Of a stretch of 64,000 bases of DNA, positions 1 to 9,197 are shown one piece after another. The stretch is from Leucobacter sp. CX169 (GTDB lineage: Bacteria > Actinomycetota > Actinomycetes > Actinomycetales > Microbacteriaceae): the NCBI RefSeq assembly GCF_017161405.1, contig NZ_CP071051.1, forward strand, positions 2,418,001 through 2,482,000. The letters are read 5' to 3'. A program made the translations under genes and the position numbers. Under the pieces are notes generated by a model that made no database searches, had not been told where the DNA came from, and saw only the letters and a program-made list of their open reading frames with translations. Numbering within the stretch: position 1 is the first letter of the stretch; every line of letters starts with the position of its first letter.

Positions 1-3000
1 CGTGTGCAGTCCTGTACCTACCACGATGCCGGTGTTCTCGTACGGTGTCGCGGTGCCGACGTTGCCGGTGCCAAGGCAGTCCATACTGGCCCCGACAGCG
101 AGAGTTGCTGAGGGGCAGAGGACAGCGACACCCCTGCTGTCAGTAACCACCAGGTTCTCAAGCTCCTCCGTACCGCCGTTCGTCACACGGTAGGTCCATT
201 CAACGTCGGTGTTTGCTTCAATCAAGCTGCTCTGAGCAACTGACGCGGCAAACTTATCGAGAGACACGATCGGCTCCACTGCACGCACGGCTTCGGTGCA
301 CTCAGGGTCCGTGCTGTTCGGCGGGCAGTTCGTCGGGACGAGTCCGACAGTGCCGACGACGCGATTGATTGCGCCCGCAGCAGGGGTAGCTGCGGTGGCT
401 CTCATCGTAATGGTGATCGTCGCTGATGCTTCTGGACCTAGATCGCCAACCCAAACGTAGGACTGGGTTGCGCTGTCATAGGTGACGGTGCCACTCGTGG
501 AGGTAGGCGCAGACGCCTCCTCCATGTACGGCAGGATGCCAGCCACATTGTCGACCACACGGACACCGTTTACCGCCGACGTCAGCCGGTTGGTGACGTC
601 GATGTTGTAGGTGACGAGATCACCGATTGCGACCGGGCCTCCCGCCTGCGGGCTCGACTTCTGCACAATGACATCGGCCGGCATCGCAATACCGGTGCGT
701 GCGGTCTCCGCAGCAACCATCGACCCGGGGCCGTTGTTCGCGCGAGATGCAACCGAGTTCCAGGCAGGAACACCGCTCTGCGTCCCTGCAGGGATCTGCA
801 TGGAGAACGTGATGTCGATGCTCTGTCCGCCGGTCCAGTTACCCGGGAGGGTGATCTTCATGCCACGCACCGCTGAGTTACCGCCGAGCGACGCGGTGTT
901 CGTCGTCCAATTGTTGACGCACGCAGTGAGCGCCGGGTTGACCTCGGGGCGGCACGCGTTGTCCGAGTTCGTAAACTCGACCACTGCGCCCACAGGGACA
1001 GGGGCAGTGAGACCCGAGAACACCGGGGTGAACTCACTTCCGCGCGGCTGTGTCGCCTGAGCTGCCACCGTGCCGGTGTCATTCAGGCGGGGAAACATGT
1101 CGTACATGACGATGTTGTTGAGCGTCGGCTGACCGGCGTTCTCCCAGTGGATGCGGTACTCGGCAGCGCCAGAAGGCGTGATTGCGGTCTGGTTTGCGCC
1201 GAACCAAGTCGACGTGCCCAGGTCGCGAGCGAATTTCTGTACAACAGAAGTCGCGGCAGCCTCACGGGGGAGAAACTGCGCCCAACCCGTTGCTCGACAG
1301 TTCGAGTCATCCGTTGCGAGACCATCATTGTCGATGTCGCGGGGATCACCCGGAGCGAGCGTGTTGTAGTGCAAGCAGCTCTGGACCTGAGTTGGCCCAC
1401 CGTTCAGCGAGGTCATCGCTTCAACGGTTTGATAACCAAACCTGTTCCCCGTGCCCACTTCAACCACCGATGTGACTGAAATGTAGGGCCACGAAGCACT
1501 CGAATCCGTCACGTCAGGTACCGCGGGGGTTCCTGCGCGAGGGATCACGAGAATTCGGGGAAGGGTCCCTGCGGCATCGTCGCCCGGGATGAACGTGATG
1601 TCGTAGTTTGCGGTGACCAGGGCATTATCCTGGTCCCTGATGGCCACCGTTGACACGTTGCCACCGGGTATCGTGTATCCGGCCGGGAGCACTGTGGTGT
1701 AGCTCGGCAGGCCAAGAGCCGGGTCAAGACCCCAGGTGCCAAAGCTGCCGCGGATGGTGCGAACACCGCTACCCGGCGACTCGGACAGGCCAATGAACGC
1801 CACTGCGGTGTTCCGCTCCTTCACGACGCCAACACCAGGCGGGGTGATGCCTTCTTCCGCCCAACCGTTCGCGCCTTCCACATCGATGACCGCACGGTTA
1901 TGCAAGTTCATGGAAGTGTCTGCCAGAGGCGTCAGTCGGGTGGTGAGATTGATGCGAATGCCACCGTCGAGAGTCAGCGGATTCAGCACCATCTTGAACC
2001 CAATCACTTTGCGGCCGCCGGAAAACGTCGGAAGAGCGGGAAGCCCAGCCAGAGGGTTCATTGCGGTATACGACTCAACGCTGCCGTCCGACATGTACAG
2101 GTCCAGGTTTTGATAACCCAGCCCTCGCTGCGCACCGTTGTCGGGAACTTCGTAGCTCACAATGTGCGTGATCGTCGCCAGTGGATCCAAGCAATTTTCC
2201 CTGGACTCGTAGCTCGGCATTCCCGGCGCCGAGTCTGGAATCGGGTTCGAGAGGCACGGCATCCACTCAGTGACAGTGAGCGTGTCTGCTTCTTTCATCT
2301 TCTGCGCGGTGATGTCGTAATAGTGCAGCGCAAGGTCGCCTGAGAACGCAAACGTGGGAGCGACGCGGAAAGGACCACACTGATTCGGAACGGCAACGTC
2401 TCCGGCTCCTGGGGCGACGCGGCCAATGGCGCACTTAGCGAACACGCCGGCGGGACGATCCTCGGGGATATTGTCGTGCGTCACGCTGCTGTTGGTGCTC
2501 TGGACGTTACCGGCCGTGTCGGTGAACGTCCGCGTTACCGAAGTCTCAAGGATGTCCGTGAACCAGCTTGATCCAACGTCATAGTGGTAGTCACCGGTGA
2601 CCGGGTTCAGTACCCAAGCCGAGGGGTATTTCACCTTCACCTTGAACGGCACCTGAGCGAGGTTGCTGCAACCGCTCCAGGAAATTGTGTTTGCCACTGG
2701 GTCGTGGACTCCGCCGCCGCTCGCTGAAACGAACGTCGCGTTCGGGGGCAGCTGCTGAACAATAGAGACGGTTCCCGCGATGGCAGTGTCAGAGACGTTG
2801 CGCTGCTCGTCTCGGAAGACACACGATGAATAGGCGTGAGCGTTCGGGTCCCACACACCCTGAATCTCAGGGTAAATTGCGTAGGTGGTGAGCATGTTTT
2901 CAGGCTCACCCGGGATCGTGGCTGAACCTACGAACCGGATGACCACTGGAGCAAGGTCCTGGTTCGTGACGGTGTTAGTCATGACGTTTGAGGTGACCGT

Positions 3001-3555
3001 GGGGAAATTGGTGGAGCTGAGCTCCGCGGCACCGAAAGTGAAACCCACTCCGTCGCCGGTGGTGGGGTGAGGTTTCACTCGAACGAGGAAGTTCTCTGCC
3101 CGGCCTGCCAGAATCGTGTTCGCCGCGGTAAGTGTCAGAACGATCTTGTTGCCGGTCTTGTTGAGGCTCGAGGTAAATCCCGCAAGGGACCCAGCTGCGG
3201 GAACAACGGTGACCGCCCAAGTATCCATGTCCTCGATTGCGCCCGGGTGGGGATTGACAAGATCGATGGGGATGTCGATCTTCATATTTTCGCAGTTGTC
3301 AGATGCTACGCCTGAACACGACCATGACACGTCGAAATTCCACGTGCTTCCGACGCTCTGCGTCGCCGGAGTAGAGGTCGTTACTGCGATGAGGCCCGAG
3401 CTTGCAGCGTTTGCTGCGATGGCGGGAATGAGGGCGCTGCTGACTGCGATGGCGAACGCAACAACGTAGGCGAGTGCCTTGCCAGCCGTGCGTCTGAGAG
3501 ATCCTGGGGGATGATCAAGACAATTTGGCCCAAACCTGGACACGCTTTTGTGCAT
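1..3555 (-). CDS. giant secreted DUF11-like surface protein, 3' end outside window
   Basis: Reading the minus strand from ATG at 3555 gives 1185 codons without a stop, so the gene runs off the left edge. The N-terminus has basic residues, then a hydrophobic stretch ending in AIAANAA, a Sec signal peptide. The rest is a Thr/Asn/Asp/Pro-rich extracellular chain. The last part seen has the motifs GDLVTYNIDVTN, VWVGDLGPEASATITI and EWTYRVTNGGTEELENLVV, typical of DUF11 (conserved repeat) domains, which form Ig-like stalks and may carry isopeptide bonds. Pairs of Cys occur along the chain. A C-terminal LPXTG anchor would be expected but lies outside. Base composition is clearly less GC-rich than the rest of the window, which suggests transfer or a different selection regime. 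A weak AGAAGAG lies before the start. Confidence 0.9.
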   Translation of the reverse strand, partial: MHKSVSRFGPNCLDHPPGSLRRTAGKALAYVVAFAIAVSSALIPAIAANAASSGLIAVTTSTPATQSVGSTWNFDVSWSCSGVASDNCENMKIDIPIDLVNPHPGAIEDMDTWAVTVVPAAGSLAGFTSSLNKTGNKIVLTLTAANTILAGRAENFLVRVKPHPTTGDGVGFTFGAAELSSTNFPTVTSNVMTNTVTNQDLAPVVIRFVGSATIPGEPENMLTTYAIYPEIQGVWDPNAHAYSSCVFRDEQRNVSDTAIAGTVSIVQQLPPNATFVSASGGGVHDPVANTISWSGCSNLAQVPFKVKVKYPSAWVLNPVTGDYHYDVGSSWFTDILETSVTRTFTDTAGNVQSTNSSVTHDNIPEDRPAGVFAKCAIGRVAPGAGDVAVPNQCGPFRVAPTFAFSGDLALHYYDITAQKMKEADTLTVTEWMPCLSNPIPDSAPGMPSYESRENCLDPLATITHIVSYEVPDNGAQRGLGYQNLDLYMSDGSVESYTAMNPLAGLPALPTFSGGRKVIGFKMVLNPLTLDGGIRINLTTRLTPLADTSMNLHNRAVIDVEGANGWAEEGITPPGVGVVKERNTAVAFIGLSESPGSGVRTIRGSFGTWGLDPALGLPSYTTVLPAGYTIPGGNVSTVAIRDQDNALVTANYDITFIPGDDAAGTLPRILVIPRAGTPAVPDVTDSSASWPYISVTSVVEVGTGNRFGYQTVEAMTSLNGGPTQVQSCLHYNTLAPGDPRDIDNDGLATDDSNCRATGWAQFLPREAAATSVVQKFARDLGTSTWFGANQTAITPSGAAEYRIHWENAGQPTLNNIVMYDMFPRLNDTGTVAAQATQPRGSEFTPVFSGLTAPVPVGAVVEFTNSDNACRPEVNPALTACVNNWTTNTASLGGNSAVRGMKITLPGNWTGGQSIDITFSMQIPAGTQSGVPAWNSVASRANNGPGSMVAAETARTGIAMPADVIVQKSSPQAGGPVAIGDLVTYNIDVTNRLTSAVNGVRVVDNVAGILPYMEEASAPTSTSGTVTYDSATQSYVWVGDLGPEASATITITMRATAATPAAGAINRVVGTVGLVPTNCPPNSTDPECTEAVRAVEPIVSLDKFAASVAQSSLIEANTDVEWTYRVTNGGTEELENLVVTDSRGVAVLCPSATLAVGASMDCLGTGNVGTATPYENTGIVVGTGLHT

Positions 3556-4165
3556 TGAATGCTCTTCTCGAGGTAAACAGGGACCCAAATCAGGGTTCTA
3601 TCCATTTATCTAAGAACGGGTGGTGCGAGTGAAAGCTAAATCCTGATGTGTACACCGAATTTGGTACTTTCTACGTCAGCACTGCCGCAAGGAGCCCCAG
3701 AAAAATCGGGCGCGGGGAGGAGGCCGCTGCCGGGTGCTTTTCATGCGGAATGTCCTGTCGGCTATCCGTGCCGCGCTGCTGCACCCGTCTGGCCCCGTCT
3801 TGGTCGAACAATCCGACGAATGGGAAGTGGTCGATCGCCACTGCGCTCGAAAAGAGTCCATACTGGAACTCAAAACCCTGAGCATGCCGACCAACGAGTC
3901 GGTCGAGAAGGTGACCCTACTTCCCGAACTCATTGCGGCGTCATCAGAAACACTGATCTGCACGCTGTCGAGAAGCTCCATCACTCGCCGGGACGTAACT
4001 CATGTGAACGATGGCCCACGGCGTTCATCCCCTTGAGAACACGGGAAATCAGTGATTTCAGCGGCTGGGTAGAGCGCGAGAAGTGCCCGCTGCGGACCGT
4101 TTCAAGAAACACCCGGTTCTCGGGCATTGCGGTTTGCGCATGGTTTGGCTCTTCACCTATGGGCG
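3556..4165. other. intergenic region with transposon debris
   Basis: About 600 bases lie between the surface-protein gene and the helicase gene. Several short overlapping open frames exist, none with a good start signal or convincing composition. The only recognisable piece is a likely IS256-type transposase tail on the plus strand (separate entry). Promoter and leader of the surface protein must lie in the part next to 3555, but I cannot place -35/-10 boxes with confidence. Confidence 0.5.
3743..3892 (+). pseudogene. possible IS256-family transposase C-terminal remnant
   Basis: One plus-strand frame reads VLVEQSDEWEVVDRH near 3797-3840. This resembles the C-terminal end of actinobacterial IS256-type transposases, where an EQ-DEW motif is followed by a basic RRY stretch and a short variable tail. 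No DDE catalytic core and no upstream transposase sequence are present, so at most it is a decayed fragment. The resemblance rests on about 15 residues recalled from the family, so chance similarity is possible. Confidence 0.3.
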
Positions 4166-7100
4166 TCAGCCGAGTAGTTCGCGAACGTCCGCTGCCGTCA
4201 GCGCCTGCGCGAAGAGCTCCTCATCGTCGACGACCGCGTCGAAGAGGGCGCGCTTGCGCCGTTGCAGCTCAAGCACCTTTTCCTCGATCGTGCCCAGCGC
4301 AATCATGCGGAAGACGTGCACCGGCTTTTGCTGCCCGATGCGGTGGGTGCGGTCGATCGCCTGTGACTCGCTCGCGGGGTTCCACCACGGGTCGAGCAGG
4401 AACACCGTGTCTGCCTCGGTCAAGTTCAGGCCGACTCCCCCGGCTTTCAAGCTGATGAGGAACACGTCGGCTTCGCCGCGGCGGAAGCCCTCGATGACCG
4501 CGTCGCGGCCTCGCGTGCTCCCGTCGAGGGTCACGGTGCGCACGCCGGCAGCGTGCAAGCGCTCCCGCGCACGCTCGAGAAATGACGTGAACTGACTGAA
4601 GACGAGCGTGCGCCTGCCTTCCTTCGCCAGCTCAACGGCGTGCTCGGCAAGCGCCTCGAGCTTCGCGGACGGGAGATCGTCGTGCTGCTGGTCGATGAGC
4701 GACGCGTCGAGGGCGAGCATGCGCAGCAGCGTGAGGGAACGGAACACCGTGAAGCGATTACGGTCGAGATCAGCGATCAGCCCAAAGAGCTTCTGCCGCT
4801 CCCGCTGCAGGAACGCGTCATAGAGCTGCCGATGCCCAGGATCGAGCTCGATCTCGAGGATCTGTTCCTGCTTCTCGGGCAGCTCGGTGGCGACGAGGTC
4901 CTTCGTGCGGCGCAGCATGAACGGCCGCAGCCTGCGGCGAAGTTGTTCAATGCGCTGGGCGCGAAGTCGCGCCTGCACCGCCGGAGCACCACCGGCGCCG
5001 CGCCCGACCGACACCCCTGGGGCAGGTCGCTCGATCGTGTGCACATACTCTTCTGCGAATCGCCGCGCGGACGGAAAGAGGCCCGGGGCGACGATTTGCG
5101 AGATGGCGTGCAGCTCCCGCAACGAGTTCTCCATCGGGGTGCCCGTCACGGCAAGCTTCCATGACACGGGCAGCTGCTCCGCTAGCTCGTTCCCCATGGC
5201 GCGCGCATTCTTTACGAACTGCGCTTCGTCCAGGATGAGGCCGGCGATACCGCGCTCGGGGTGTTCCGCGACCTCCTGGTAGCGCTCGTAGTCGAGCCGG
5301 AAGAGGGCGTAGCTCGTGACGATGATGTCGGCTTCGGCGGCGTCCCGCTCCACCGTCTGGCCCGAGACGGCCTCAGTCGCGGTGCGCACCCGCACCCGCA
5401 GTTCGGGCGCGAAACGGGCCGCCTCGGCCGCCCAGTTGGTCATAACGGAAGTGGGTGCGACGACGAGAAACGGACGGCTCTCGGGAGCGCGAGTGCGCGA
5501 CCCGTCGGCCGCAGATTCGCCCTGCTTGGCCCAGGCAATCAGCGTCAGACACTGCAGCGTTTTGCCCAGCCCCATGTCGTCGGCGAGTATTCCACCGAGT
5601 CGGTTGCGCCAGAGGAAGGCGAGCCAGTGGAAGCCGGCCAGCTGATACGGCCGCAGCTCCGCGCGGATCCCGGTCGGCACGTCGACCGGCGCCGGGTACT
5701 CATTGCCGACATCCTGCACAAGGGCGCGCCATTCAACCGCAGACTCCGACTCGTCCGCGAGATCCTCGAAGTCGGCCAAGAATGCCGCCTGGTGGCGGCT
5801 GATCCGGACCCCCGTCTCCCACTCCTCGAGGTTTTGGCCCTCGGCGATGAGTTCGGCGAGCGGGGTGAACGCCGGATGATTCAAGTGCAAGTACGAATTG
5901 TCGGTGAGGAGCAGTTTCTTCGCGCCCTTCGCTAGGGCGCGAAACAGCGGAGCGAAGGGCACGGTCTTGCCGTCAACGGTGATCAGCACCCCGAGGTCAA
6001 ACCAGTCCTCCGTCTCGCTGGGAACCGTCGTGACCGTGAGCGTCGGCACCCCCGACGCTTCGCGGTAGTTCGGCGAGTCGCCGGTCTTGCGAACTTCGAT
6101 GCCCGGGAGCTTCTCGATCCTGGGCACGGTCTCATGGAGAAACTCGGCTGCGTCAGCGCCACGCATCTCGACGACCGGTGGCATCTGTTCGGACTCGTCC
6201 GCCCAGGACTCCGGAATGACTCCGCCGTGAAACAGCTCGGACGGCAACAGCTCCGCGAGCACGGGAGCGGAGGCGCCCGAAACCCCCTCGGCCGTCCAGC
6301 TGAGCGTGAGCCGGTGCCCCCGCTGCCAGGCTGCGGTGAGCACCGCCGTTCCCGGACGCGGTGCCGGCAACGCAACCGAGTCGTCGACACTCTCCACCCG
6401 GAACCCCGTACGGAGCGCCGGCACGCCGTCGGCGAGAAATGAGTCGCGCTCTGCAGCCGGAACCGCCACGGGTATCGCTTGGTCTCCCGTTGCAAGCAGC
6501 CCAATCTCTGCCGCGCTCAACCCGCCGGCAACCGAAGCGAGATGCACTGCTCGGGCTTTGTCGCGCGCAGCTAGGTACAGGCCGTGGTCGGAGATGGCGC
6601 CGCTGTCCCGAAACGGCACCTCTTCGCCGTCCAGCGTGAGTCGGGGGCGCAGGTGCAGCCCTCCATCCGCTTGACTTGCGGCGTCGAGGCTCAGTACCGC
6701 CCCCGCATGCAGTTGCACCGGGGTGTGGCTTCCGGAGGAGACCAACTTGATGTTCAGCGCCTCGGCCTGGTGCAGCATCGCCCAGAGCGCTGGGCTGACG
6801 AAATCGTCGAAAAACACCCAGCTTGCGTCTTGGCCGACCGCCAGCGGCGCGGCGGCTCGGTGGAGCGCAAAGAACTGACGGAACCATCGCTGCTGGGACC
6901 CGTCAAGGTGTAGCCGGCCACCTTGGTGACCGATGTTCGACCACGTCAGGTTCCCGCGAGCCCAGCCCCGCTCGGTGCGCTGCGCTGGCCGCGTTCCGAG
7001 ACGGTAGATACCGCTGCCAGGATCCTGCCCGGGCTTGATGGCGCGCGAAGTGGGCCCGTTCCAGCGCTCTGTCGTGCGCGGGATCATCTCGCGCAGTTCA

Positions 7101-7297
7101 AACTGCAGCGCCAGCGGCGTGAATGGCTCAGAATCCGAATCAGCATTCACCGCGACACGAGAAGTTGGAGCTGTCGCGCGGGGATCGATGAGCCTGCCCA
7201 GTTGCTCACGCCAGTCGGCGGCGGGCGCCGCGAACGCCTCAGCCGCATTGCTGGGGCTCGATGCTTCTGCGGCGAGATGCCGCTGGGGTTCATTCAT
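4166..7297 (-). CDS. SNF2/SWI2-family DEAD-box helicase
   Basis: A 1043-residue superfamily 2 ATPase that would translocate on DNA and remodel protein-DNA complexes. The N-terminal half is the bacterial SNF2-associated region. The ATPase core begins at LRPYQLAGFHWLAFLWRN. It has Walker A DDMGLGKT, motif II DEAQ in LILDEAQFVKN, motif III TGTPMENS, and C-terminal lobe motifs ending in QAIDRTHRIGQ. Length fits the actinobacterial family. The open frame extends to 7501, but the extra 68 residues are low quality, so I chose ATG 7297 (ATG 7309 is the alternative). No SWIM zinc-finger partner is visible inside the protein. It lies downstream of the 7417-8025 gene in the same direction. Confidence 0.93.
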   Translation of the reverse strand: MNEPQRHLAAEASSPSNAAEAFAAPAADWREQLGRLIDPRATAPTSRVAVNADSDSEPFTPLALQFELREMIPRTTERWNGPTSRAIKPGQDPGSGIYRLGTRPAQRTERGWARGNLTWSNIGHQGGRLHLDGSQQRWFRQFFALHRAAAPLAVGQDASWVFFDDFVSPALWAMLHQAEALNIKLVSSGSHTPVQLHAGAVLSLDAASQADGGLHLRPRLTLDGEEVPFRDSGAISDHGLYLAARDKARAVHLASVAGGLSAAEIGLLATGDQAIPVAVPAAERDSFLADGVPALRTGFRVESVDDSVALPAPRPGTAVLTAAWQRGHRLTLSWTAEGVSGASAPVLAELLPSELFHGGVIPESWADESEQMPPVVEMRGADAAEFLHETVPRIEKLPGIEVRKTGDSPNYREASGVPTLTVTTVPSETEDWFDLGVLITVDGKTVPFAPLFRALAKGAKKLLLTDNSYLHLNHPAFTPLAELIAEGQNLEEWETGVRISRHQAAFLADFEDLADESESAVEWRALVQDVGNEYPAPVDVPTGIRAELRPYQLAGFHWLAFLWRNRLGGILADDMGLGKTLQCLTLIAWAKQGESAADGSRTRAPESRPFLVVAPTSVMTNWAAEAARFAPELRVRVRTATEAVSGQTVERDAAEADIIVTSYALFRLDYERYQEVAEHPERGIAGLILDEAQFVKNARAMGNELAEQLPVSWKLAVTGTPMENSLRELHAISQIVAPGLFPSARRFAEEYVHTIERPAPGVSVGRGAGGAPAVQARLRAQRIEQLRRRLRPFMLRRTKDLVATELPEKQEQILEIELDPGHRQLYDAFLQRERQKLFGLIADLDRNRFTVFRSLTLLRMLALDASLIDQQHDDLPSAKLEALAEHAVELAKEGRRTLVFSQFTSFLERARERLHAAGVRTVTLDGSTRGRDAVIEGFRRGEADVFLISLKAGGVGLNLTEADTVFLLDPWWNPASESQAIDRTHRIGQQKPVHVFRMIALGTIEEKVLELQRRKRALFDAVVDDEELFAQALTAADVRELLG

Positions 7298-7416
7298 TGT
7301 CGATCTCATCGTAGAAGGTTCCACCGACACTGACTGACAGTCAGCGCCGAGGCACCCCGCCAACTCAGGCGGCAAATTTGAGCCGCACTCGAGACCTTTG
7401 CGCGTCGTTCTCTCGG

Positions 7417-8025
7417 CTAGATGACTCTCTCCGCCGCATCTCGCGCAGCAAGAATACTTCTGCCGAGTTTGCGAAGGTCGCCTGGGACCTGAAAAGCCCA
7501 CGAGCTTTCGCCAGAACCTGTCTCATGCACGGCGATCTGGCCGCCTACGTTTGGCAACTGGACGAACACCGAGGAGGGGTCGTCAACGTCGTTCCAGGCG
7601 ACACCATGCTCCAGCGGCAGGAGCCACCAGTCCGGCATCCCGAAAAGCTCGCTTTCCGTCGGGGGGACGCGCCGGTAAATCCGCTCAAATTCACGAACCG
7701 TGGCAGCGGGAATCAGCGTACTGAGCAGTTTGGGGCGAGTGTCTTCTTCCCCTGCCGCGGTGAGCAGCAAACCAATTTCGAGAGTGTCAACGTCCAAATG
7801 ACTATCTGTGCCGTCGTCGGAGTCGTCGTGTGGGGCCGTGTTCACAAACCCAACGACGCGACCGTTCTCGGTCTCAGCGACCAGCGAGACAGCCTGACCT
7901 TCTGCGCCAGCTTGAAGGTTGGCGCGGAGTATCGCGGTGAGATCGATATCTCCGCCTGGGTCTTCGAAGAGCGCGATCACCCCATCGAAGTGCCGTTCGG
8001 AGAGTCGCAGGATCGCTGTAGCCAT
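7417..8025 (-). CDS. hypothetical protein with weak GNAT-like N-terminus
   Basis: A 202-residue protein I do not recognise. The N-terminus (ILRLSERHFDGVIALF) and a strand-like VAETENGRVVGFVNTAP resemble the first half of a GNAT acetyltransferase, but the acetyl-CoA binding loop Q/RxxGxG/A is absent. The C-terminal half is rich in Trp, Asp and Pro. ATG 8025 is chosen over GTG 8031; neither has a strong ribosome binding site. It ends 120 bases before the helicase start and could share its transcript. Confidence 0.7.
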   Translation of the reverse strand: MATAILRLSERHFDGVIALFEDPGGDIDLTAILRANLQAGAEGQAVSLVAETENGRVVGFVNTAPHDDSDDGTDSHLDVDTLEIGLLLTAAGEEDTRPKLLSTLIPAATVREFERIYRRVPPTESELFGMPDWWLLPLEHGVAWNDVDDPSSVFVQLPNVGGQIAVHETGSGESSWAFQVPGDLRKLGRSILAARDAAERVI

Positions 8026-8167
8026 GCCCACAACGATACGGGCAGGTCAGCTCGACGCTCACGTCGAATACACGTGACCCGGTCGACATCCCAGACAAAC
8101 GCTGCGTTGGTAAGGTGAGCTTGCTCGAGGCTCCCCCTGATGGCGGCCCGGGCAGAGTCAGCGAGCC

Positions 8168-8497
8168 GTGAGTTCGAGCCCTTCCGGTCCACCACTTACC
8201 TCTGGAGCGACGTTGATCAGAGTTCATGTCGGGAGCACCGTCAAGCCCGAGCACCTCGACGAGACGCTCGAGGTCTACCGCGCACTGGTGTCGGAAACGC
8301 TCGCGGAACCCGGATGTGTCAGCTACGAACTGTTGCAACTGCGCGAAGATCCGTGCGAACTCATGCTGGTTGAGCAGTGGCTCTCGCAGGCGCACCTCGA
8401 CGCACACACGCAGACCCCGCATTTCACGGCTGCGATGCGTCGGCTCGAAGCTCTCGAAATCGCGGAACCGGCCCGGATCTACACCGCGGCTCTGTAG
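8168..8497 (+). CDS. antibiotic-biosynthesis-monooxygenase (ABM) domain protein
   Basis: A 109-residue single-domain protein of the ABM/YgiN dimeric alpha-beta barrel fold. Visible family features are the first strand IRVHVGSTVKPEH, the EPGCVSYELLQL segment, LVEQWLSQAHLDAH and the closing helix HFTAAMRRLEAL. Family members are small quinol monooxygenases or heme/aromatic-binding enzymes; the substrate cannot be told. The GTG at 8168 gives an unusual Ser/Pro-rich N-terminus, so a TTG at 8213 just before IRVHV is a plausible true start. Confidence 0.85.
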   Translation: MSSSPSGPPLTSGATLIRVHVGSTVKPEHLDETLEVYRALVSETLAEPGCVSYELLQLREDPCELMLVEQWLSQAHLDAHTQTPHFTAAMRRLEALEIAEPARIYTAAL

Positions 8498-8554
8498 GTC
8501 TTTCTCGGACGAGTTCGCTCAGGCCGACGAAGACGAATGTGCCCGAGCGCGCCC

Positions 8555-8719
8555 CTACCTGGAGTAGCTTCCGGCAGCGGCGCGCTGCTCGTCAGCATGC
8601 TTTCGGAGGGCGGAAAGCACTGCGCCGCGAATGATGGCCCACAGGATCCACAGTGAAACGATGGTGCCCAAGAGCGAGAAAACTATGGTGAATATAAGCA
8701 TCAGCGAGGCATTGTCCAT
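8555..8719 (-). CDS. 54-residue single-span membrane protein
   Basis: A short frame from ATG 8719 to TAG at 8555. It starts MDNASLMLIFTIVFSLLGT and has one hydrophobic helix of about 25 residues ending in SLWILWAIIRGAV, then a basic/polar tail with LRKHADEQRAAAG. A GAGGAAG Shine-Dalgarno-like box lies 12 bases upstream of the start. Topology would be a short outside N-terminus and a cytoplasmic tail. Function unknown. Confidence 0.7.
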   Translation of the reverse strand: MDNASLMLIFTIVFSLLGTIVSLWILWAIIRGAVLSALRKHADEQRAAAGSYSR

Positions 8720-9169
8720 GAGATCATGGTACTTCCTCGTAATTCAGGAGCACGGCTGCGGATTGCCCCAATTGTTGTGCCGGAATCCCGCCGGGAAGAC
8801 GCCGCGGTCATCCCGACGGAAGCCCGTCTACGTCAGCTGGCATGGCAAGCCGTCGCGCAATAGAAGCACCCATCCACATCACTGAAGTGACGTCGAGCTG
8901 CCAACACCGCGCCTTGGCAAGTTGAGTGAAACCCCCAATGAAATCTGATCAGACGGCTTCGGAAGACAACCCTTCAACGATGCGAGGTCGTGCACCTCAT
9001 GGTCCCGTGACCCCGGCTGAGCATTCCTGTTTACAATGTAGTTCGGCACTAGATTCCCTATTTCTGCTCACGTCGTCGTGAACACTGTCACGGTATCCCG
9101 AGCCTCCGACATTGAGCTCAAGCACCACTCAAAGCGGTGTCTGAACATCACGTCACCCAGAGGAGCAAT
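8720..9169. other. intergenic stretch before the toxin-antitoxin pair
   Basis: About 450 bases with lower GC than the surroundings. A short plus-strand frame ends at a TAG near 8864 and reads RREDAAVIPTEARLRQLAW, which looks coding but has no start or recognisable family and may be the tail of a lost gene. No RNA gene or repeat was seen. Confidence 0.4.
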
Positions 9170-9188
9170 GTACGGCATATTGCCGTAC
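9170..9188. promoter_or_regulatory. palindromic operator of the toxin-antitoxin operon
   Basis: GTACGGCA-TAT-TGCCGTAC is a perfect palindrome of 8-base arms around a 3-base centre. It ends 9 bases before the antitoxin ATG at 9198 and overlaps a CATATT that could act as -10. Ribbon-helix-helix antitoxins bind such sites to repress their own operon; the assignment is by position and symmetry. Confidence 0.7.
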
Positions 9189-9197
9189 ACTGCTGTC

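Noticed and set aside
3646-4455. 269-codon plus-strand frame before the helicase
   Set aside because: It runs into the helicase gene in antisense and its sequence lacks recognisable domains; only the nearby IS256-like remnant is kept, in another frame.
7298-7501. N-terminal extension of the SNF2 helicase to 7501
   Set aside because: The extra residues are Cys/Arg-rich, unlike the family, and overlap the end of the upstream gene; a start at 7297 fits better.
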